A program made the position numbers and the translations under genes. Of a stretch of 64,000 nt of DNA, positions 26,023 to 38,473 are shown piece by piece. The stretch is from Microbacterium sp. MM2322 (GTDB taxonomy: Bacteria; Actinomycetota; Actinomycetes; Actinomycetales; Microbacteriaceae). The notes beneath the pieces were generated by a model that was not told the DNA's origin, ran no database searches, and saw nothing but the letters and a program-made list of their open reading frames with translations. Every line of letters begins with the position of its first letter. The stretch's first letter is position 1. The stretch covers positions 1,302,001-1,366,000 of the forward strand of contig NZ_OZ075067.1 of assembly GCF_964186585.1 (NCBI RefSeq). The letters are read 5' to 3'.

Positions 26023-27138
26023 GTGGCTGACCACTACGAGGTCCTGGGTGTCGCGCGCGACGCGAGCCCGGAGGAGATCAAGAAGGCGTACCGGCGTCTG
26101 GCGCGCCAGCTGCACCCGGACGTGAACCCCGGTGAGGATGCATCCGAGCAGTTCAAGCTCGTGACGCACGCCTACGACGTGCTGAGCGACCCCGACCAGC
26201 GCCAGCGCTACGACATGGGCGGCGACGCGAACGCGTTCGGCGGCGGGGCGGGAGCCGGATTCGGCGGCTTCAGCGACATCTTCGAGAGCTTCTTCGGAGG
26301 CGGCGGCGGAACGCGCGCCGGGCGCCCGCGGTCGCGCCGCGAGCGGGGTCAGGATGCCCTCGTGCGCGTCGACCTCGACCTCGGGGACGTCGTCTTCGGC
26401 GTACACCGAGACATCGAGGTCGACACCGCGGTCCTCTGCGAGACCTGCCAGGGGTCGTGCTGCCAGCCGGGGACTCAGCCCGTCACATGCGACATCTGCC
26501 ACGGTTCGGGCCAGATCCAGCGGACCGTCCGGAGCCTTCTCGGCAACGTCGTCACCTCGCAGCCGTGCACGACCTGTCAGGGATACGGCACGACGATCCC
26601 GTACCCGTGTTCGACGTGCCAGGGTCAGGGTCGCGTCCGCGCCCGCCGCACGGTGTCCATCGACATCCCCGCCGGTGTCGAGACGGGTCTGCGTCTGCAG
26701 CTTCCGGGCTCGGGCGAGGTCGGACCGGCCGGCGGCCCGAACGGTGACCTCTACCTCGAGGTCACGGTCGCGCCCCACGACGTCTTCAGCCGCGACGGCG
26801 ACGATCTGCTCGCGACTCTCGAGGTGTCGATGACCGACGCGATCCTCGGAACGAGCGTCACGATCGATTCGCTCGACGGCGCGGTGGACCTCGACATTCG
26901 AGCCGGTGTGCAGGCCGGCGACGAACTCACCATCCGCGGCAGAGGGATCACCCCCCTCCGCGGTGACCAGCGCGGTGACCTCCGCGTCGGGGTGCAGGTA
27001 GTGACGCCCTCCCACCTCGACCCCAAGGCACGCGCCCTCGTGCAGGAGCTCGCGAAGCGCATGCGCCCCGCGCCGCCGCACCTGGCGGAGTTCCACCCGG
27101 GCCTGTTCTCCAAGCTCCGCGGCAAGTTCAAGCGCTGA
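26023..27138 (+). CDS. dnaJ: Chaperone protein DnaJ (DnaJ2 type)
   Basis: The 371-residue protein has an N-terminal J domain with HPD (QLHPDVNPG), a Gly/Phe-rich linker, four CxxCxGxG-type zinc repeats and the C-terminal substrate-binding domains. The first repeat reads [14 protein letters not shown], with an extra Cys pair that is usual for the second DnaJ of actinobacteria. The GTG at 26023 follows GGAGAGG; a GTG six bases upstream overlaps that site. It stimulates DnaK ATPase. Its place after hrcA puts it under CIRCE control. Confidence 0.95.
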   Translation: MADHYEVLGVARDASPEEIKKAYRRLARQLHPDVNPGEDASEQFKLVTHAYDVLSDPDQRQRYDMGGDANAFGGGAGAGFGGFSDIFESFFGGGGGTRAGRPRSRRERGQDALVRVDLDLGDVVFGVHRDIEVDTAVLCETCQGSCCQPGTQPVTCDICHGSGQIQRTVRSLLGNVVTSQPCTTCQGYGTTIPYPCSTCQGQGRVRARRTVSIDIPAGVETGLRLQLPGSGEVGPAGGPNGDLYLEVTVAPHDVFSRDGDDLLATLEVSMTDAILGTSVTIDSLDGAVDLDIRAGVQAGDELTIRGRGITPLRGDQRGDLRVGVQVVTPSHLDPKARALVQELAKRMRPAPPHLAEFHPGLFSKLRGKFKR

Positions 27139-27140
27139 TC

Positions 27141-27878
27141 GTGGCGCTCCACTTCCTGATCGAGGATGCCGCCGGCTCCGGCCCGGGCGACGTCGTCCGG
27201 TTGACCGGGGCTGAGGCTCACCACGCCGCGGCCGTGCGGCGGGTCCGGGTGGGGGAGAGCGTCACCGTCGGCGACGGTCGCGGGGCATGGCTGACCGGTA
27301 CCATCGCTGCCGCCTCGCCGAAGGAGGTCGCAGTCGAGATCGATTCGCGCACCGACACGCAGGCGGCCTCGCCGCGCACCGTCCTCGTCCAGGCGCTGGC
27401 GAAGGGGGACCGCGACGAGCTCGCGGTCCAGGCGGCGACCGAGCTCGGCGTCGACGCCATCGTGCCGTGGCAGGCCGCGCGCTCCGTGTCCCGCTGGGAA
27501 GGCGCGAAGGTCGCGAAGGGCGTCGCACGCTGGGAGTCGATCGCCCGCGAGGCGGCGAAGCAGGCCCACCGACCGTGGTTGGCCGACCTCGAGCAACCCG
27601 TGACGACGCGCGAGCTGGCTGTGCGCGCCTCCGGCAGGCGGATGCTGGTGCTCGAACCGACGGCATCCGTCGCTCTCTCCCGTGTCGTGATCGACCCCAC
27701 CGACACGAGCGACGTGATCCTCGTCGTCGGTCCGGAAGGCGGGATCTCGCCCGAGGAACTCGACGCCCTGCAGGCGGCGGGGGCGACGCTCGTCCGGCTG
27801 GGCGACACCGTTCTCCGCACGTCTACCGCGGGCCCCGCCGCCCTCGCCGTCGTCAACGCGACGCTCGGCCGGTGGTGA
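27141..27878 (+). CDS. rsmE: 16S rRNA (uracil(1498)-N(3))-methyltransferase
   Basis: The 245-residue SPOUT-class enzyme methylates U1498 of 16S rRNA. It shows the N-terminal PUA-like segment with AEAHHAAAVRRVRVG, the VQALAKGDRDELAVQAATELGV motif, and the SPOUT knot VVGPEGGISPEEL … RLGDTVLRTSTAG. The GTG start lies 2 bp after the dnaJ stop, so it should be the third gene of the hrcA operon. Confidence 0.95.
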   Translation: MALHFLIEDAAGSGPGDVVRLTGAEAHHAAAVRRVRVGESVTVGDGRGAWLTGTIAAASPKEVAVEIDSRTDTQAASPRTVLVQALAKGDRDELAVQAATELGVDAIVPWQAARSVSRWEGAKVAKGVARWESIAREAAKQAHRPWLADLEQPVTTRELAVRASGRRMLVLEPTASVALSRVVIDPTDTSDVILVVGPEGGISPEELDALQAAGATLVRLGDTVLRTSTAGPAALAVVNATLGRW

Positions 27879-27922
27879 GCCGAGCCCGACCGGCGCGGGA
27901 AGGCGCTGAGTAGACTGGGAGG

Positions 27923-28270
27923 ATGAGCGAGCCATCGGTGTTCACCCGCATCCTCCAGGGTGAGATCCCGTCCGAGATCGTCGCGGAGACCGACAACGCC
28001 TTCGCGATCCGCGACATCGCTCCGCAGGCTCCCGTCCACCTCCTCGTGATCCCGAAGACCGAGAAGTACCGGAACGTCGTGGAGCTCGCCGCGGGCGATC
28101 CTGCCCTCCTCGCCGAGGTCGTCGGCCTCGCGAGCAGCCTCGCCGCCGAACACGCGGGCGGCGACTTCAGACTCGTATTCAACACCGGCCCCGACGCCGG
28201 ACAAACCGTGTTCCACGTCCACGCACACGTGCTGGGCGGCGGAATCACGGAAGGGAGCCTCGGTGGCTGA
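27923..28270 (+). CDS. HIT family (histidine triad) nucleotide-binding protein
   Basis: The 115-residue protein has the catalytic HxHxH motif in TVFHVHAHVLGG and the usual Hint length. Family members hydrolyse AMP-linked substrates. TAGACT at 27911-27916 lies 6 nt before the ATG, and the spacer GGGAGG could act as a ribosome site only on a longer transcript. The 3' end overlaps the phoH start by 8 bp. Confidence 0.93.
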   Translation: MSEPSVFTRILQGEIPSEIVAETDNAFAIRDIAPQAPVHLLVIPKTEKYRNVVELAAGDPALLAEVVGLASSLAAEHAGGDFRLVFNTGPDAGQTVFHVHAHVLGGGITEGSLGG

Positions 28271-29345
28271 CAGCGCCGAACCCACCGTCGCGCACATCTA
28301 CGCCGACGGTGTCGCCATGGTGCAGTTGCTCGGTCCGCAGGACCGATTGCTGCGCACCGTGGAACGCGAACACCCCGACGTGCAGGTGCACGTTCGTGGC
28401 AATGAGATCACCCTGACGGGTGACGAGGATGCCGTGGCCCGAGCCCGGGACCTCGTCGACGAGTTGATCGGCATGGCACGCGCCGGCCAGGGGCTCGACC
28501 CGAGCGATGTGACGCAGTCGAACCGCATCCTTCGCGAGAACAGCGGAGTCCGCCCCTCCGAGGTCCTCGGCGAGGCCATCCTGTCGTCGCGCGGCAAGGT
28601 CATCCGGCCGAAGACCCGCGGTCAGAAGGAGTACGTCGACGCGATCGAGGAGAACACGATCGTCTTCGGCATCGGTCCCGCCGGAACGGGCAAGACCTAC
28701 TTGGCGATGGCGAAAGCCGTGCAGGCGCTGCAGCGCAAGGACGTCAGCCGCATCATCCTGACCCGTCCTGCCGTCGAAGCCGGCGAACGGCTCGGTTTCC
28801 TCCCGGGAACGCTCACCGACAAGATCGATCCCTACCTTCGCCCGCTCTACGACGCGCTCAACGAGATGATGGACCCGGAGCTGGTCCCCAAACTCATGGC
28901 CTCGGGCACCATCGAGGTCGCGCCGCTCGCGTACATGCGCGGCCGCACGCTGAACGATTCTTTCGTCGTGCTCGACGAGGCGCAGAACACGACGCCCGAG
29001 CAGATGAAGATGTTCCTTACGCGCCTCGGGTTCGGCACGCGGATGGTCGTCACGGGCGACATCACGCAGGTCGACCTCCCGCAGGGCGCGTCGGGTCTGC
29101 GGCTCGTGACCCGCGTCCTCAAGGACATCGACGACATCCACTTCGCGCGGTTGACGAGCGACGACGTCGTGCGCCACACGCTCGTGGGGCGCATCGTCGA
29201 CGCCTACACCGCCTACGACGAGGAGAAGCTCGTGGCGCGTCGTGAGCGCGACGAGGCGAGCGAATTCGCGAACCGCGCCGAGCGCCGATCGGGGCTGCGT
29301 CCTGCCGGCCCCCGAGACCGACAGCCCAAGCGAGGACTTTCATGA
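28263..29345 (+). CDS. PhoH family P-loop ATPase
   Basis: The 360-residue protein has a KH-like N-terminal segment, Walker A GPAGTGKT near residue 138, Walker B VVLDEAQNTT, and the GDITQVDLP motif of PhoH/Ybez proteins. It is thought to act with YbeY in RNA metabolism. The GTG start overlaps the HIT gene, and its stop overlaps the ybeY ATG (ATGA). Confidence 0.93.
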   Translation: MADSAEPTVAHIYADGVAMVQLLGPQDRLLRTVEREHPDVQVHVRGNEITLTGDEDAVARARDLVDELIGMARAGQGLDPSDVTQSNRILRENSGVRPSEVLGEAILSSRGKVIRPKTRGQKEYVDAIEENTIVFGIGPAGTGKTYLAMAKAVQALQRKDVSRIILTRPAVEAGERLGFLPGTLTDKIDPYLRPLYDALNEMMDPELVPKLMASGTIEVAPLAYMRGRTLNDSFVVLDEAQNTTPEQMKMFLTRLGFGTRMVVTGDITQVDLPQGASGLRLVTRVLKDIDDIHFARLTSDDVVRHTLVGRIVDAYTAYDEEKLVARRERDEASEFANRAERRSGLRPAGPRDRQPKRGLS

Positions 29346-29809
29346 CCATCGAGATCACCAACGAATCGGGCGTCGAGGTCGACGAAACCGTCCTCCTGCG
29401 CCTGACCGAGCACAACTTCGGCGAGCTCCACGTGAGCCCCGACGCGGATCTTGCGATCCTCCTCGTCGATGAGGGCGCGATGGAAGCGCTGCACGTGCAG
29501 TGGATGGACGAGCCCGGCCCGACCGACGTGCTGAGCTTCCCGATGGACGAGCTGCGTCCCGGCACAGAGGAGTCGCCGACGCCTCCCGGGCTCCTCGGCG
29601 ACATCGTGCTGTGCCCGCAGGTCGCGGAGACCCAGGCGCAGGCTGCGAAGCACACCACGATGGACGAGCTGATCCTCCTGACGACGCACGGCCTCCTCCA
29701 CCTCCTCGGCTTCGACCACGCCGAGCCCGAGGAAGAGCGCGAGATGTTCGGCCTGCAGAAGGAGCTCATCGGCGCGTTCCACTCGAGTGAGCGCCGCCGG
29801 CGCGCATGA
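29342..29809 (+). CDS. ybeY: rRNA maturation endoribonuclease YbeY
   Basis: The 155-residue metalloprotein has the HxxxHxxxxxH zinc motif (THGLLHLLGFDH) and the upstream PTDVLSFPM and LLGDIVLCP segments. YbeY takes part in 16S rRNA 3' end maturation and 70S quality control. It overlaps both neighbours by 4 bp and so is tightly coupled to phoH and the CNNM gene. Confidence 0.96.
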   Translation: MTIEITNESGVEVDETVLLRLTEHNFGELHVSPDADLAILLVDEGAMEALHVQWMDEPGPTDVLSFPMDELRPGTEESPTPPGLLGDIVLCPQVAETQAQAAKHTTMDELILLTTHGLLHLLGFDHAEPEEEREMFGLQKELIGAFHSSERRRRA

Positions 29810-31122
29810 CCGAAACACTCCTCCTCGTCGCAGCGGTCCTCCTCGTCGCCCTCGGCGGGTTGATGGCATCGCTCGAGGCCGCGCTCGACGTCACATCGCG
29901 CGCCGACCTCGTCGACCTCGCCGACGAGGCGCGATCGGGGGCGAGCCTGCGACGGATCGCCGCCGATCCCGACGCGCACCGCACGGCCGTCGTCTTCATC
30001 CGCATCCTCATCGAGACGGCGGCCGCCGTCCTCGTGACGGTCGCCTTCACGCTCGTCTTCGACAACATCTGGTGGGCGATGCTCGGCGCGGTCGCCGTCA
30101 TGACCGTCGCATCCTTCGTGCTCGTCGGGGCCTCGCCTCGGGCCGTGGGCCGGCAGCACGCCAAGGGGTTCCTCCGGGTGTGCGCACGCCTCATCCGCGG
30201 CGCGCGCATCGTGCTCGGACCTCTCGCGCACCTCCTCGTGCTGCTCGGCGATCGGCTGACCCCCGGCATCCACCGCGGTGCGTCCTTCGCCTCGGAGGAG
30301 CAGCTGCTGAGCATGGTCGACGAGGCCGCCTCGCAGGACCTCATCGAGGCCGACGACCGCGACCTCATCCACTCCGTCTTCGACTTCACCGACCGGTTCG
30401 TGCGCGCCGTCATGGTGCCGCGCACCGACATGGTGACGATGGATGCCGCGGCCACCACCCAGCAGGCGATGACGCTGTTCCTCGATCGCGGCGTCTCGCG
30501 CATCCCGATCGCGGACGGCGAGGCCGACGACATCACGGGCGTCGTCTACCTCAAGGACCTCGTGCAGTTCGCCTACCGGGACGAGACCGCCTGGCGCGGC
30601 GTGCCCGTCGCGCAGATCGCCCGACCGGCCGTCTTCGTCCCCGAGTCGATGCGCGCCGAGAGCCTGCTGCAGCAGATGAAGCGCGAAGCCGTGCACGTCT
30701 GCATGGTCGTCGACGAGTACGGCGGCGTGTCGGGTCTCGTCACGCTCGAGGACCTGATCGAGGAACTCGTCGGCGAGATCGCGGACGAGTACGACCTGCG
30801 CACGAGCGAGGTCTCGGACCTCGGCGGCGGGCGCTTCCGCGTGAGCACTCGACTCGGCCTCGACGAGGTCGGCGACCTCTTCGGCATCGAACTCGAAGAC
30901 GACGACGTCGACTCGATCGGCGGCCTGTTCGGCAAGGCCCTCGGGAGCGTGCCCGTGCCCGGTGTCCGTGTCGAGCACAGCGGCCTCGTCCTGACCGGCG
31001 GCACGTCACTCGGTCGCGGGCGCGGCCTCGCGACGGTGTTCGTCGAGCGCGCTGAAACCCCGGACCCGGAGCCGGCCACCAATTCCACCGGAGAGATCCG
31101 CGTTTCGCGGGGATCGGAGTGA
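29806..31122 (+). CDS. CNNM/hemolysin C-type membrane protein with CBS domains
   Basis: The 438-residue protein has an N-terminal CNNM (DUF21) domain with three or four membrane helices, a CBS pair (VMVPRTDMVTMD … VVYLKDLV; VCMVVDEYGGVSGLVTLEDL) and a CorC_HlyC C-terminal domain. Relatives take part in magnesium or cobalt handling. It sits between ybeY and era, a conserved order in bacteria. Confidence 0.92.
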   Translation: MTETLLLVAAVLLVALGGLMASLEAALDVTSRADLVDLADEARSGASLRRIAADPDAHRTAVVFIRILIETAAAVLVTVAFTLVFDNIWWAMLGAVAVMTVASFVLVGASPRAVGRQHAKGFLRVCARLIRGARIVLGPLAHLLVLLGDRLTPGIHRGASFASEEQLLSMVDEAASQDLIEADDRDLIHSVFDFTDRFVRAVMVPRTDMVTMDAAATTQQAMTLFLDRGVSRIPIADGEADDITGVVYLKDLVQFAYRDETAWRGVPVAQIARPAVFVPESMRAESLLQQMKREAVHVCMVVDEYGGVSGLVTLEDLIEELVGEIADEYDLRTSEVSDLGGGRFRVSTRLGLDEVGDLFGIELEDDDVDSIGGLFGKALGSVPVPGVRVEHSGLVLTGGTSLGRGRGLATVFVERAETPDPEPATNSTGEIRVSRGSE

Positions 31123-31124
31123 CC

Positions 31125-32015
31125 GTGAGCGACCGTTCCGGTTTCGTGACGTTCGTCGGACGTCCCAATGTCGGCAAATCCACGCTGACCAACGCCCTCG
31201 TCGGCGAGAAGGTCGCCATCACGAGCGACAAGCCGCAGACCACCCGAAAGGCGATCCGCGGCATCCTCAACCGCCCCGGCGGGCAGCTGGTGATCGTCGA
31301 CACCCCCGGCATCCACAAGCCGCGGACGCTTCTCGGTCAGCGACTGAACGACCTCGTTGATCAGGTGCTCGGCGACGTCGACGCCATCGGGTTCCTCGTC
31401 CCCGCTACCGAGAAGGTGGGCCCCGGAGACCGGCGGATCGCGGCATCCCTCGACGGCTATCGCCGGGCGAAGAAGATCGCCATCGTCACGAAGGTCGACA
31501 TCGCGTCCCGCGAGGAGATCACCGAGCGGCTCATGGAGGTCGACGCCCTCCGCGAGGACTGGGACGCCGTCATCCCGCTGTCGGCCGTGACCGATGACCA
31601 GCTCGACGTGCTCGCGGACGAGCTCCTGAAGCTCATGCCGAAGGGGCCGCCGCTCTACCCGGAGGGGATGGTCACGGACGAGAGCATCTCGGACCGCATT
31701 GCCGAGATCATCCGCGAGGCCGCCCTCGACGGTGTGCGTGACGAACTGCCGCACTCCATCGCGGTGACCATCGAAGACATGGCGCCCCGCGAGGACAGCG
31801 ACCTCACCGACATCTACGCGAACATCGTCGTCGAACGCGACAGCCAGAAGGCCATCATCATCGGCCGTGGCGGATCCCGTCTCAAGGACGTCGGCGCGCG
31901 TTCTCGTGCCGGCATCGAGCCGCTGGTCGGCGGGCGGGTGTTCCTCTCGCTCCGGGTGCGCGTCGCGAAGGAATGGCAGCGCGACCCCAAGCAGCTGGGT
32001 CGACTCGGGTTCTGA
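31125..32015 (+). CDS. era: GTPase Era
   Basis: The 296-residue protein has G1 GRPNVGKST, G3 DTPG, G4 TKVD and a C-terminal KH domain with IIIGRGGSRLKDVG, which binds the 3' end of 16S rRNA during 30S assembly. GGAG 5 nt upstream supports GTG 31125; the in-frame GTG at 31119 overlaps that site. It is the last gene of the phoH-ybeY-CNNM-era run. Confidence 0.96.
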   Translation: MSDRSGFVTFVGRPNVGKSTLTNALVGEKVAITSDKPQTTRKAIRGILNRPGGQLVIVDTPGIHKPRTLLGQRLNDLVDQVLGDVDAIGFLVPATEKVGPGDRRIAASLDGYRRAKKIAIVTKVDIASREEITERLMEVDALREDWDAVIPLSAVTDDQLDVLADELLKLMPKGPPLYPEGMVTDESISDRIAEIIREAALDGVRDELPHSIAVTIEDMAPREDSDLTDIYANIVVERDSQKAIIIGRGGSRLKDVGARSRAGIEPLVGGRVFLSLRVRVAKEWQRDPKQLGRLGF

Positions 32016-32053
32016 CCGGCGGCGACGTCGGTTCTCCACGGAAGGACAAGCGC

Positions 32054-32983
32054 ATGGCACAGGCATGGTTCGCGAACGGTCCGGAAGGACTGTCGGAGTG
32101 GGAACTCCGTGGGGTCGAGGTTCCGGCTCCGGGGCCGGGAGAGGTCACGATCCGGGTGCACGCCATCGGCATGAATCCGGCGGACGTCAAGTACCCCACG
32201 CGTCCCGGTGCGTCGTACCCCTTCGCGATCGGCTACGAAGTCTCCGGAGAAATCACCGCCATCGGCCCCGACACCGTGATCGGCTCGGGGCCTGCGGCGA
32301 TCGGTGACGCCGTCCTCGCCTTCCGTCTCAGCGGGGGATACGCGACCGAGCTCACGATCTCGGCGGAGAAGGCGTTCGCCAAGCCGGCGAACCTCGATCA
32401 CCCGGCCGCGGCGAACCTGTTCCTCGCCGGAGCGACGGCGGCGGAGTTGCTGGAGCTCAGCCGAGCCGAGCGCGGCGACACGGTTCTGTTCCACGCTGCC
32501 TCCGGCGCCGTGGGTGTGAGCTTCCTGCAGCAGGCCGCCGTCCGCGGCGTGCGCGTGGTGGGAACCGCGAGCGAACGCAACGCCGACGTGGTGCGTCGAT
32601 ACGGCGGCATCCCGATCACCTACGGCCCGGGACTCGTCGAGCGGGCGAAGGATGCCGCGGGTGGTGCCCCCTTCGTCGCGGCTCTCGACGGCGTGGGGAC
32701 CGATGAGGCGATCGACGCATCGCTCGAGCTCGTCGCGGACCGAACGCGCATCATCACGATCGTGCGCCGGGACCTCGAGGCGCACGGGATCGTCGCCATC
32801 GGCGGGATGCTGCCCGCGAGCGCCGCGTTCCGCGACGCCGTGCGCGGCGACCTCGTGGACCTCGCGGCTCGGGGCCTCCTCGAGGTCCCCGTCGCCCGCA
32901 CGTATCCGTTCGCGGATGCGGTGGAGGCGGCGCGCTTCCTCATGGAAGGTCACCCCGGCGGCAAACTCGCCCTGCTGCCGTGA
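32054..32983 (+). CDS. Zinc-independent quinone oxidoreductase / alcohol dehydrogenase family (MDR)
   Basis: The 309-residue protein has the GroES-like N-terminal domain (VHAIGMNPADVKYP) and a Rossmann domain with the variant motif HAASGAVGVSFLQQAA in place of GxGxxG. Zinc-ligand cysteines are absent, which fits the quinone-reductase branch. It should use NADPH. AAGGA 6 nt before ATG 32054 fixes the start. It stands alone and converges with the lipoprotein gene 16 bp away. Confidence 0.88.
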   Translation: MAQAWFANGPEGLSEWELRGVEVPAPGPGEVTIRVHAIGMNPADVKYPTRPGASYPFAIGYEVSGEITAIGPDTVIGSGPAAIGDAVLAFRLSGGYATELTISAEKAFAKPANLDHPAAANLFLAGATAAELLELSRAERGDTVLFHAASGAVGVSFLQQAAVRGVRVVGTASERNADVVRRYGGIPITYGPGLVERAKDAAGGAPFVAALDGVGTDEAIDASLELVADRTRIITIVRRDLEAHGIVAIGGMLPASAAFRDAVRGDLVDLAARGLLEVPVARTYPFADAVEAARFLMEGHPGGKLALLP

Positions 32984-32999
32984 CGAGGACCGTCGCCGA

Positions 33000-35573
<2,574 letters not shown>

Positions 35574-35588
35574 CCGGGCTGGTCGCCG

Positions 35589-36275
35589 TCAGGGCTTGAT
35601 GATGGGAATCGTCGAGGTCTCGACGGCGACCTTCCGCCGGTAGAGCGCGCGCTGCTCCGGCAGCGAGATGTCGAACACGACGGCGAGGACCCGGATTACG
35701 GCGGTCACCGCGATGCAGGTGATCGCCGCGGGGACGGCGGCGACCTCGACGACGGCCAGCACGGCCAGGACAGCGCAGCCCACCGCCGCGGCGACCGCGT
35801 AGAGCGAGCTCACGTGCATGACGGCGACGGGGAGCCCCATGAACACGTCGCGGAGAAGTCCGCCGCCGACCGCTGCGCACACGCCCACGAAGACGGCGGG
35901 AATCGGGGGCAGTCCGGATGCGAGCGCCTTCGTGGTGCCGAACGCGCCGAACATGCCGATCGCGATCGCATCGAGGACGACGATGACGGTGTTGAGCCGC
36001 TGGAAGAGGTTCGCGAGCAGCATCCCGACGAGAGCCGCACCCGTGACGGTCAGCAGGTACCAGTTGCTCAGGAGGGCGGCGGGGGTCGTCCCGAGCAGGA
36101 GGTCGCGGATCATGCCGCCGCCGAGCCCCATGACGACGCCGATGATCGCGACCCCCAGGAGGTCGAGTCGCCGCTGCCCCTGGAACCCGGAGGCGAAAAG
36201 GGCTCCCTGCACGCCGCCGAGGCCGACGGCGGTGAGGTCTGCCCAGAGGGGGATGAGGAACTGCGGCTCGGTCAC
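35589..36275 (-). CDS. TRIC family (UPF0126) cation channel-like membrane protein
   Basis: The 228-residue protein has seven predicted helices arranged as an internal duplication, with [13 protein letters not shown] in the first half and [13 protein letters not shown] in the second, the hallmark of the UPF0126/TRIC family. Bacterial members form trimers and conduct monovalent cations. The GTG at 36275 follows GACAAT on the minus strand (36287-36282) by 6 nt, so it appears leaderless. It faces recO with only 35 bp between the starts. Confidence 0.9.
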   Translation of the reverse strand: MTEPQFLIPLWADLTAVGLGGVQGALFASGFQGQRRLDLLGVAIIGVVMGLGGGMIRDLLLGTTPAALLSNWYLLTVTGAALVGMLLANLFQRLNTVIVVLDAIAIGMFGAFGTTKALASGLPPIPAVFVGVCAAVGGGLLRDVFMGLPVAVMHVSSLYAVAAAVGCAVLAVLAVVEVAAVPAAITCIAVTAVIRVLAVVFDISLPEQRALYRRKVAVETSTIPIIKP

Positions 36276-36310
36276 GCCTTCATTGTCCCCCGTCGCGGGA
36301 TAATCGATGG
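36276..36310. promoter_or_regulatory. Divergent leaderless promoters, TRIC gene/recO
   Basis: GACAAT (minus 36287-36282) and GATAAT (plus 36299-36304) each lie exactly 6 nt before the GTG starts at 36275 and 36311. Both promoters fit in 35 bp, so their -35 regions overlap the opposite gene starts. Confidence 0.55.
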
Positions 36311-37039
36311 GTGCCCACATACCGCGACGAGGTCGTGGTCCTACGCACCCACAAGTTGGGGGAGGCGGACCGCATCCTGACTCTGCTGAGCCGTCGCAAC
36401 GGCAAGGTTCGCGCGGTCGCGAAGGGCGTGCGTCGCACGTCGTCGAAGTTCGGCGCCCGGCTCGAGCCGTTCATGGTCGCGGACGTCCAGATGTACAAGG
36501 GCCGTTCGCTCGACATCGTGCAGCAGGCCGAGTCGCTCGGGGCCTACGGCGCCGACATCGCGACCGACTACGACCGCTACACGGCGGCGTCGGCGATGTC
36601 CGAGACCGCTGATCGCCTCAATGAGGCCGAGACGACCCCGCAGCAGTACTTGCTCCTCGTCGGTGGCCTGCGCGCTCTCGCCCGTGGTGATCACGCGCCG
36701 CGGTCCGTCCTCGACAGCTACCTGCTGCGCGTCATGTCCCTGTCGGGGTGGGCGCCGTCGCTGCGGGAGTGCGCCCGGTGCGGCGCTCCCGGACCGCACG
36801 ACTGGTTCGTCGCACAGCTCGGGGGCATCGTCTGCTCCGCGTGCGCTCCCGCCGGCTCGCCGCGGGTCAGCCCCGAGACGGGGGACCTCATGCGCGCGCT
36901 GCTCGCGGGGGAGTGGGACCAGGTGGATGCCGCATCCCACGGCGCGACGGCGGCATCGTCGGGTCTCATCGCCGCGTACGCGCAGTGGCACACTGAACGA
37001 GGCATCCGTTCCCTGTCCCACCTGGAGGCGCCTCGGTGA
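36311..37039 (+). CDS. recO: DNA repair protein RecO
   Basis: The 242-residue protein begins with an OB fold ([21 protein letters not shown]) and ends in a helical domain with a zinc motif (CARCGAPG … CSAC). RecO loads RecA onto SSB-coated DNA with RecR. The GTG start is 6 nt after GATAAT. Its stop overlaps the uppS GTG by 4 bp. Confidence 0.95.
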   Translation: MPTYRDEVVVLRTHKLGEADRILTLLSRRNGKVRAVAKGVRRTSSKFGARLEPFMVADVQMYKGRSLDIVQQAESLGAYGADIATDYDRYTAASAMSETADRLNEAETTPQQYLLLVGGLRALARGDHAPRSVLDSYLLRVMSLSGWAPSLRECARCGAPGPHDWFVAQLGGIVCSACAPAGSPRVSPETGDLMRALLAGEWDQVDAASHGATAASSGLIAAYAQWHTERGIRSLSHLEAPR

Positions 37040-37842
37040 GTCCCAAGCCCTACACGCATCGCGACGCGGTGCCGTATCGCCCCCTCGACTGGACCGGCGT
37101 GTACCCGCCGGAGTTCCCGAAGGGGTCGGTCCCCGGTCACGTCGCGATCGTGATGGACGGCAACGGCCGCTGGGCGAACCGCCGCGGGCTCACCCGCATC
37201 GAGGGGCACCGAGCGGGGGAGGAGGTGCTGCTGGACGTCGTCGCCGGCGCGATCCAGGCGGGCGTTCGACACCTCAGCGTGTATGCGTTCTCGACCGAGA
37301 ACTGGGTGCGCTCACCCGAGGAGGTGCGCTTCCTCATGGGCTACAACCGCGATGTGCTGCACCGGCGGCGCGACCAGCTCAACGAGTGGGACGTCCGCAT
37401 CCGCTGGGCGGGCCGGAAGCCCCGCCTCTGGGGGTCTGTCATCAAGGAGCTCCAGTACGCCGAGGAGCTCACCCGCGACAACACCGGGCTCACCCTCACC
37501 ATGTGCGTCAACTACGGCGGTCGCCACGAGATCATCGACGCGATGCGGTCGATGGGTGAGGAGATCGCGAAGGGGCGCCTCAAGCCGTCCGCGATCACCG
37601 AGAAGACCCTGCGGCGTCACTTCTACGTGCCCGAGATGCCCGACGTCGACCTGTTCGTGCGTTCGAGCGGCGAGCAGCGCACGTCGAACTTCCTGCTGTG
37701 GCAGGCCGCGTACGCCGAGATGGTGTTCCTCGACACGCTGTGGCCAGACTTCTCGCGCACGAACCTGTGGCAGGCCATCGACCTCTACCTCTCGCGCGAC
37801 CGCCGCTTCGGCGGTGCCCAGGACGCCCCCACCGCCGGCTGA
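37036..37842 (+). CDS. uppS: Isoprenyl transferase (undecaprenyl/decaprenyl diphosphate synthase)
   Basis: The 268-residue cis-prenyltransferase has [13 protein letters not shown] with the catalytic Asp, FSTENW, and the [15 protein letters not shown] signature. It makes the polyprenyl carrier for cell-wall synthesis. The GTG start overlaps recO; recO-uppS pairing is common in actinobacteria. It converges with the kinase-like gene, 4 bp apart. Confidence 0.94.
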   Translation: MSPKPYTHRDAVPYRPLDWTGVYPPEFPKGSVPGHVAIVMDGNGRWANRRGLTRIEGHRAGEEVLLDVVAGAIQAGVRHLSVYAFSTENWVRSPEEVRFLMGYNRDVLHRRRDQLNEWDVRIRWAGRKPRLWGSVIKELQYAEELTRDNTGLTLTMCVNYGGRHEIIDAMRSMGEEIAKGRLKPSAITEKTLRRHFYVPEMPDVDLFVRSSGEQRTSNFLLWQAAYAEMVFLDTLWPDFSRTNLWQAIDLYLSRDRRFGGAQDAPTAG

Positions 37843-37846
37843 GCGG

Positions 37847-38413
37847 TCAGCGGGCGACCGCCGCGGCGGGTCCCTCGAGCCAGCGCTCCAGGTCGCGGGG
37901 ATGGGTGATCCGGACGACGGTGAGGTCGTACTCGGCGGCGACGACCGGCATCCGCTTCTTCCAGGTGCCGTGCGTGCGCATCTCCCACCGGAGGATGTGA
38001 TCGGGGTCGCTGAGGACCGTCCAGAGCGGCGGTTCGACGTTGTCGTTCCAGAGACGCTCGCGGCGGATGCGGCGACGGAGCGTGCGACGCAGCAGCCGCG
38101 TGCGGGCGATCCGGCGGGGGAAGTCGAGCCACACGGCGAGGTCCGCTCGCGCGCCGAGGAGCTGGCCGCCGCCCGAGCTGAAGTAGCCCCACTCCGACAC
38201 CCAGCGGTCGACGTCCGCCACCCGACGGACGTCGTCGAGGAACTCCGGCCGCTGCGTCCACCCCGCGCCGTGGAAGAGCGAATCGAGCTCGGTGTACTCC
38301 AGCTCCCACAGCTCGGCGAGGCGACGGGCGAGGGTTGACTTCCCGACGCCGGTCGTCCCGGCGATCACGATGCGGCGAGGGGCGAACGGGAGCGGGTCGT
38401 CTGCCGAGAGCAT
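37847..38413 (-). CDS. P-loop nucleoside/nucleotide kinase-like ATPase (adenylate kinase-like, FlaR type)
   Basis: The 188-residue protein has a Walker A motif GTTGVGKST near residue 18 and the ELDSLFHGAGWTQRP segment typical of small 'topology modulation'/FlaR-like P-loop proteins. Further on it has VWLDFP and an Arg-rich lid (TRLLRRTLRRRIRRERLW). It probably phosphorylates a small substrate, but the substrate is unknown. TAGGCT on minus (38425-38420) lies 6 nt before ATG 38413. Confidence 0.75.
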   Translation of the reverse strand: MLSADDPLPFAPRRIVIAGTTGVGKSTLARRLAELWELEYTELDSLFHGAGWTQRPEFLDDVRRVADVDRWVSEWGYFSSGGGQLLGARADLAVWLDFPRRIARTRLLRRTLRRRIRRERLWNDNVEPPLWTVLSDPDHILRWEMRTHGTWKKRMPVVAAEYDLTVVRITHPRDLERWLEGPAAAVAR

Positions 38414-38473
38414 CCCACCAGCCTAGGAGCGGCGCGGGGAATACCGCGAGGGCAGCTGGACGTTGCACGCGAT

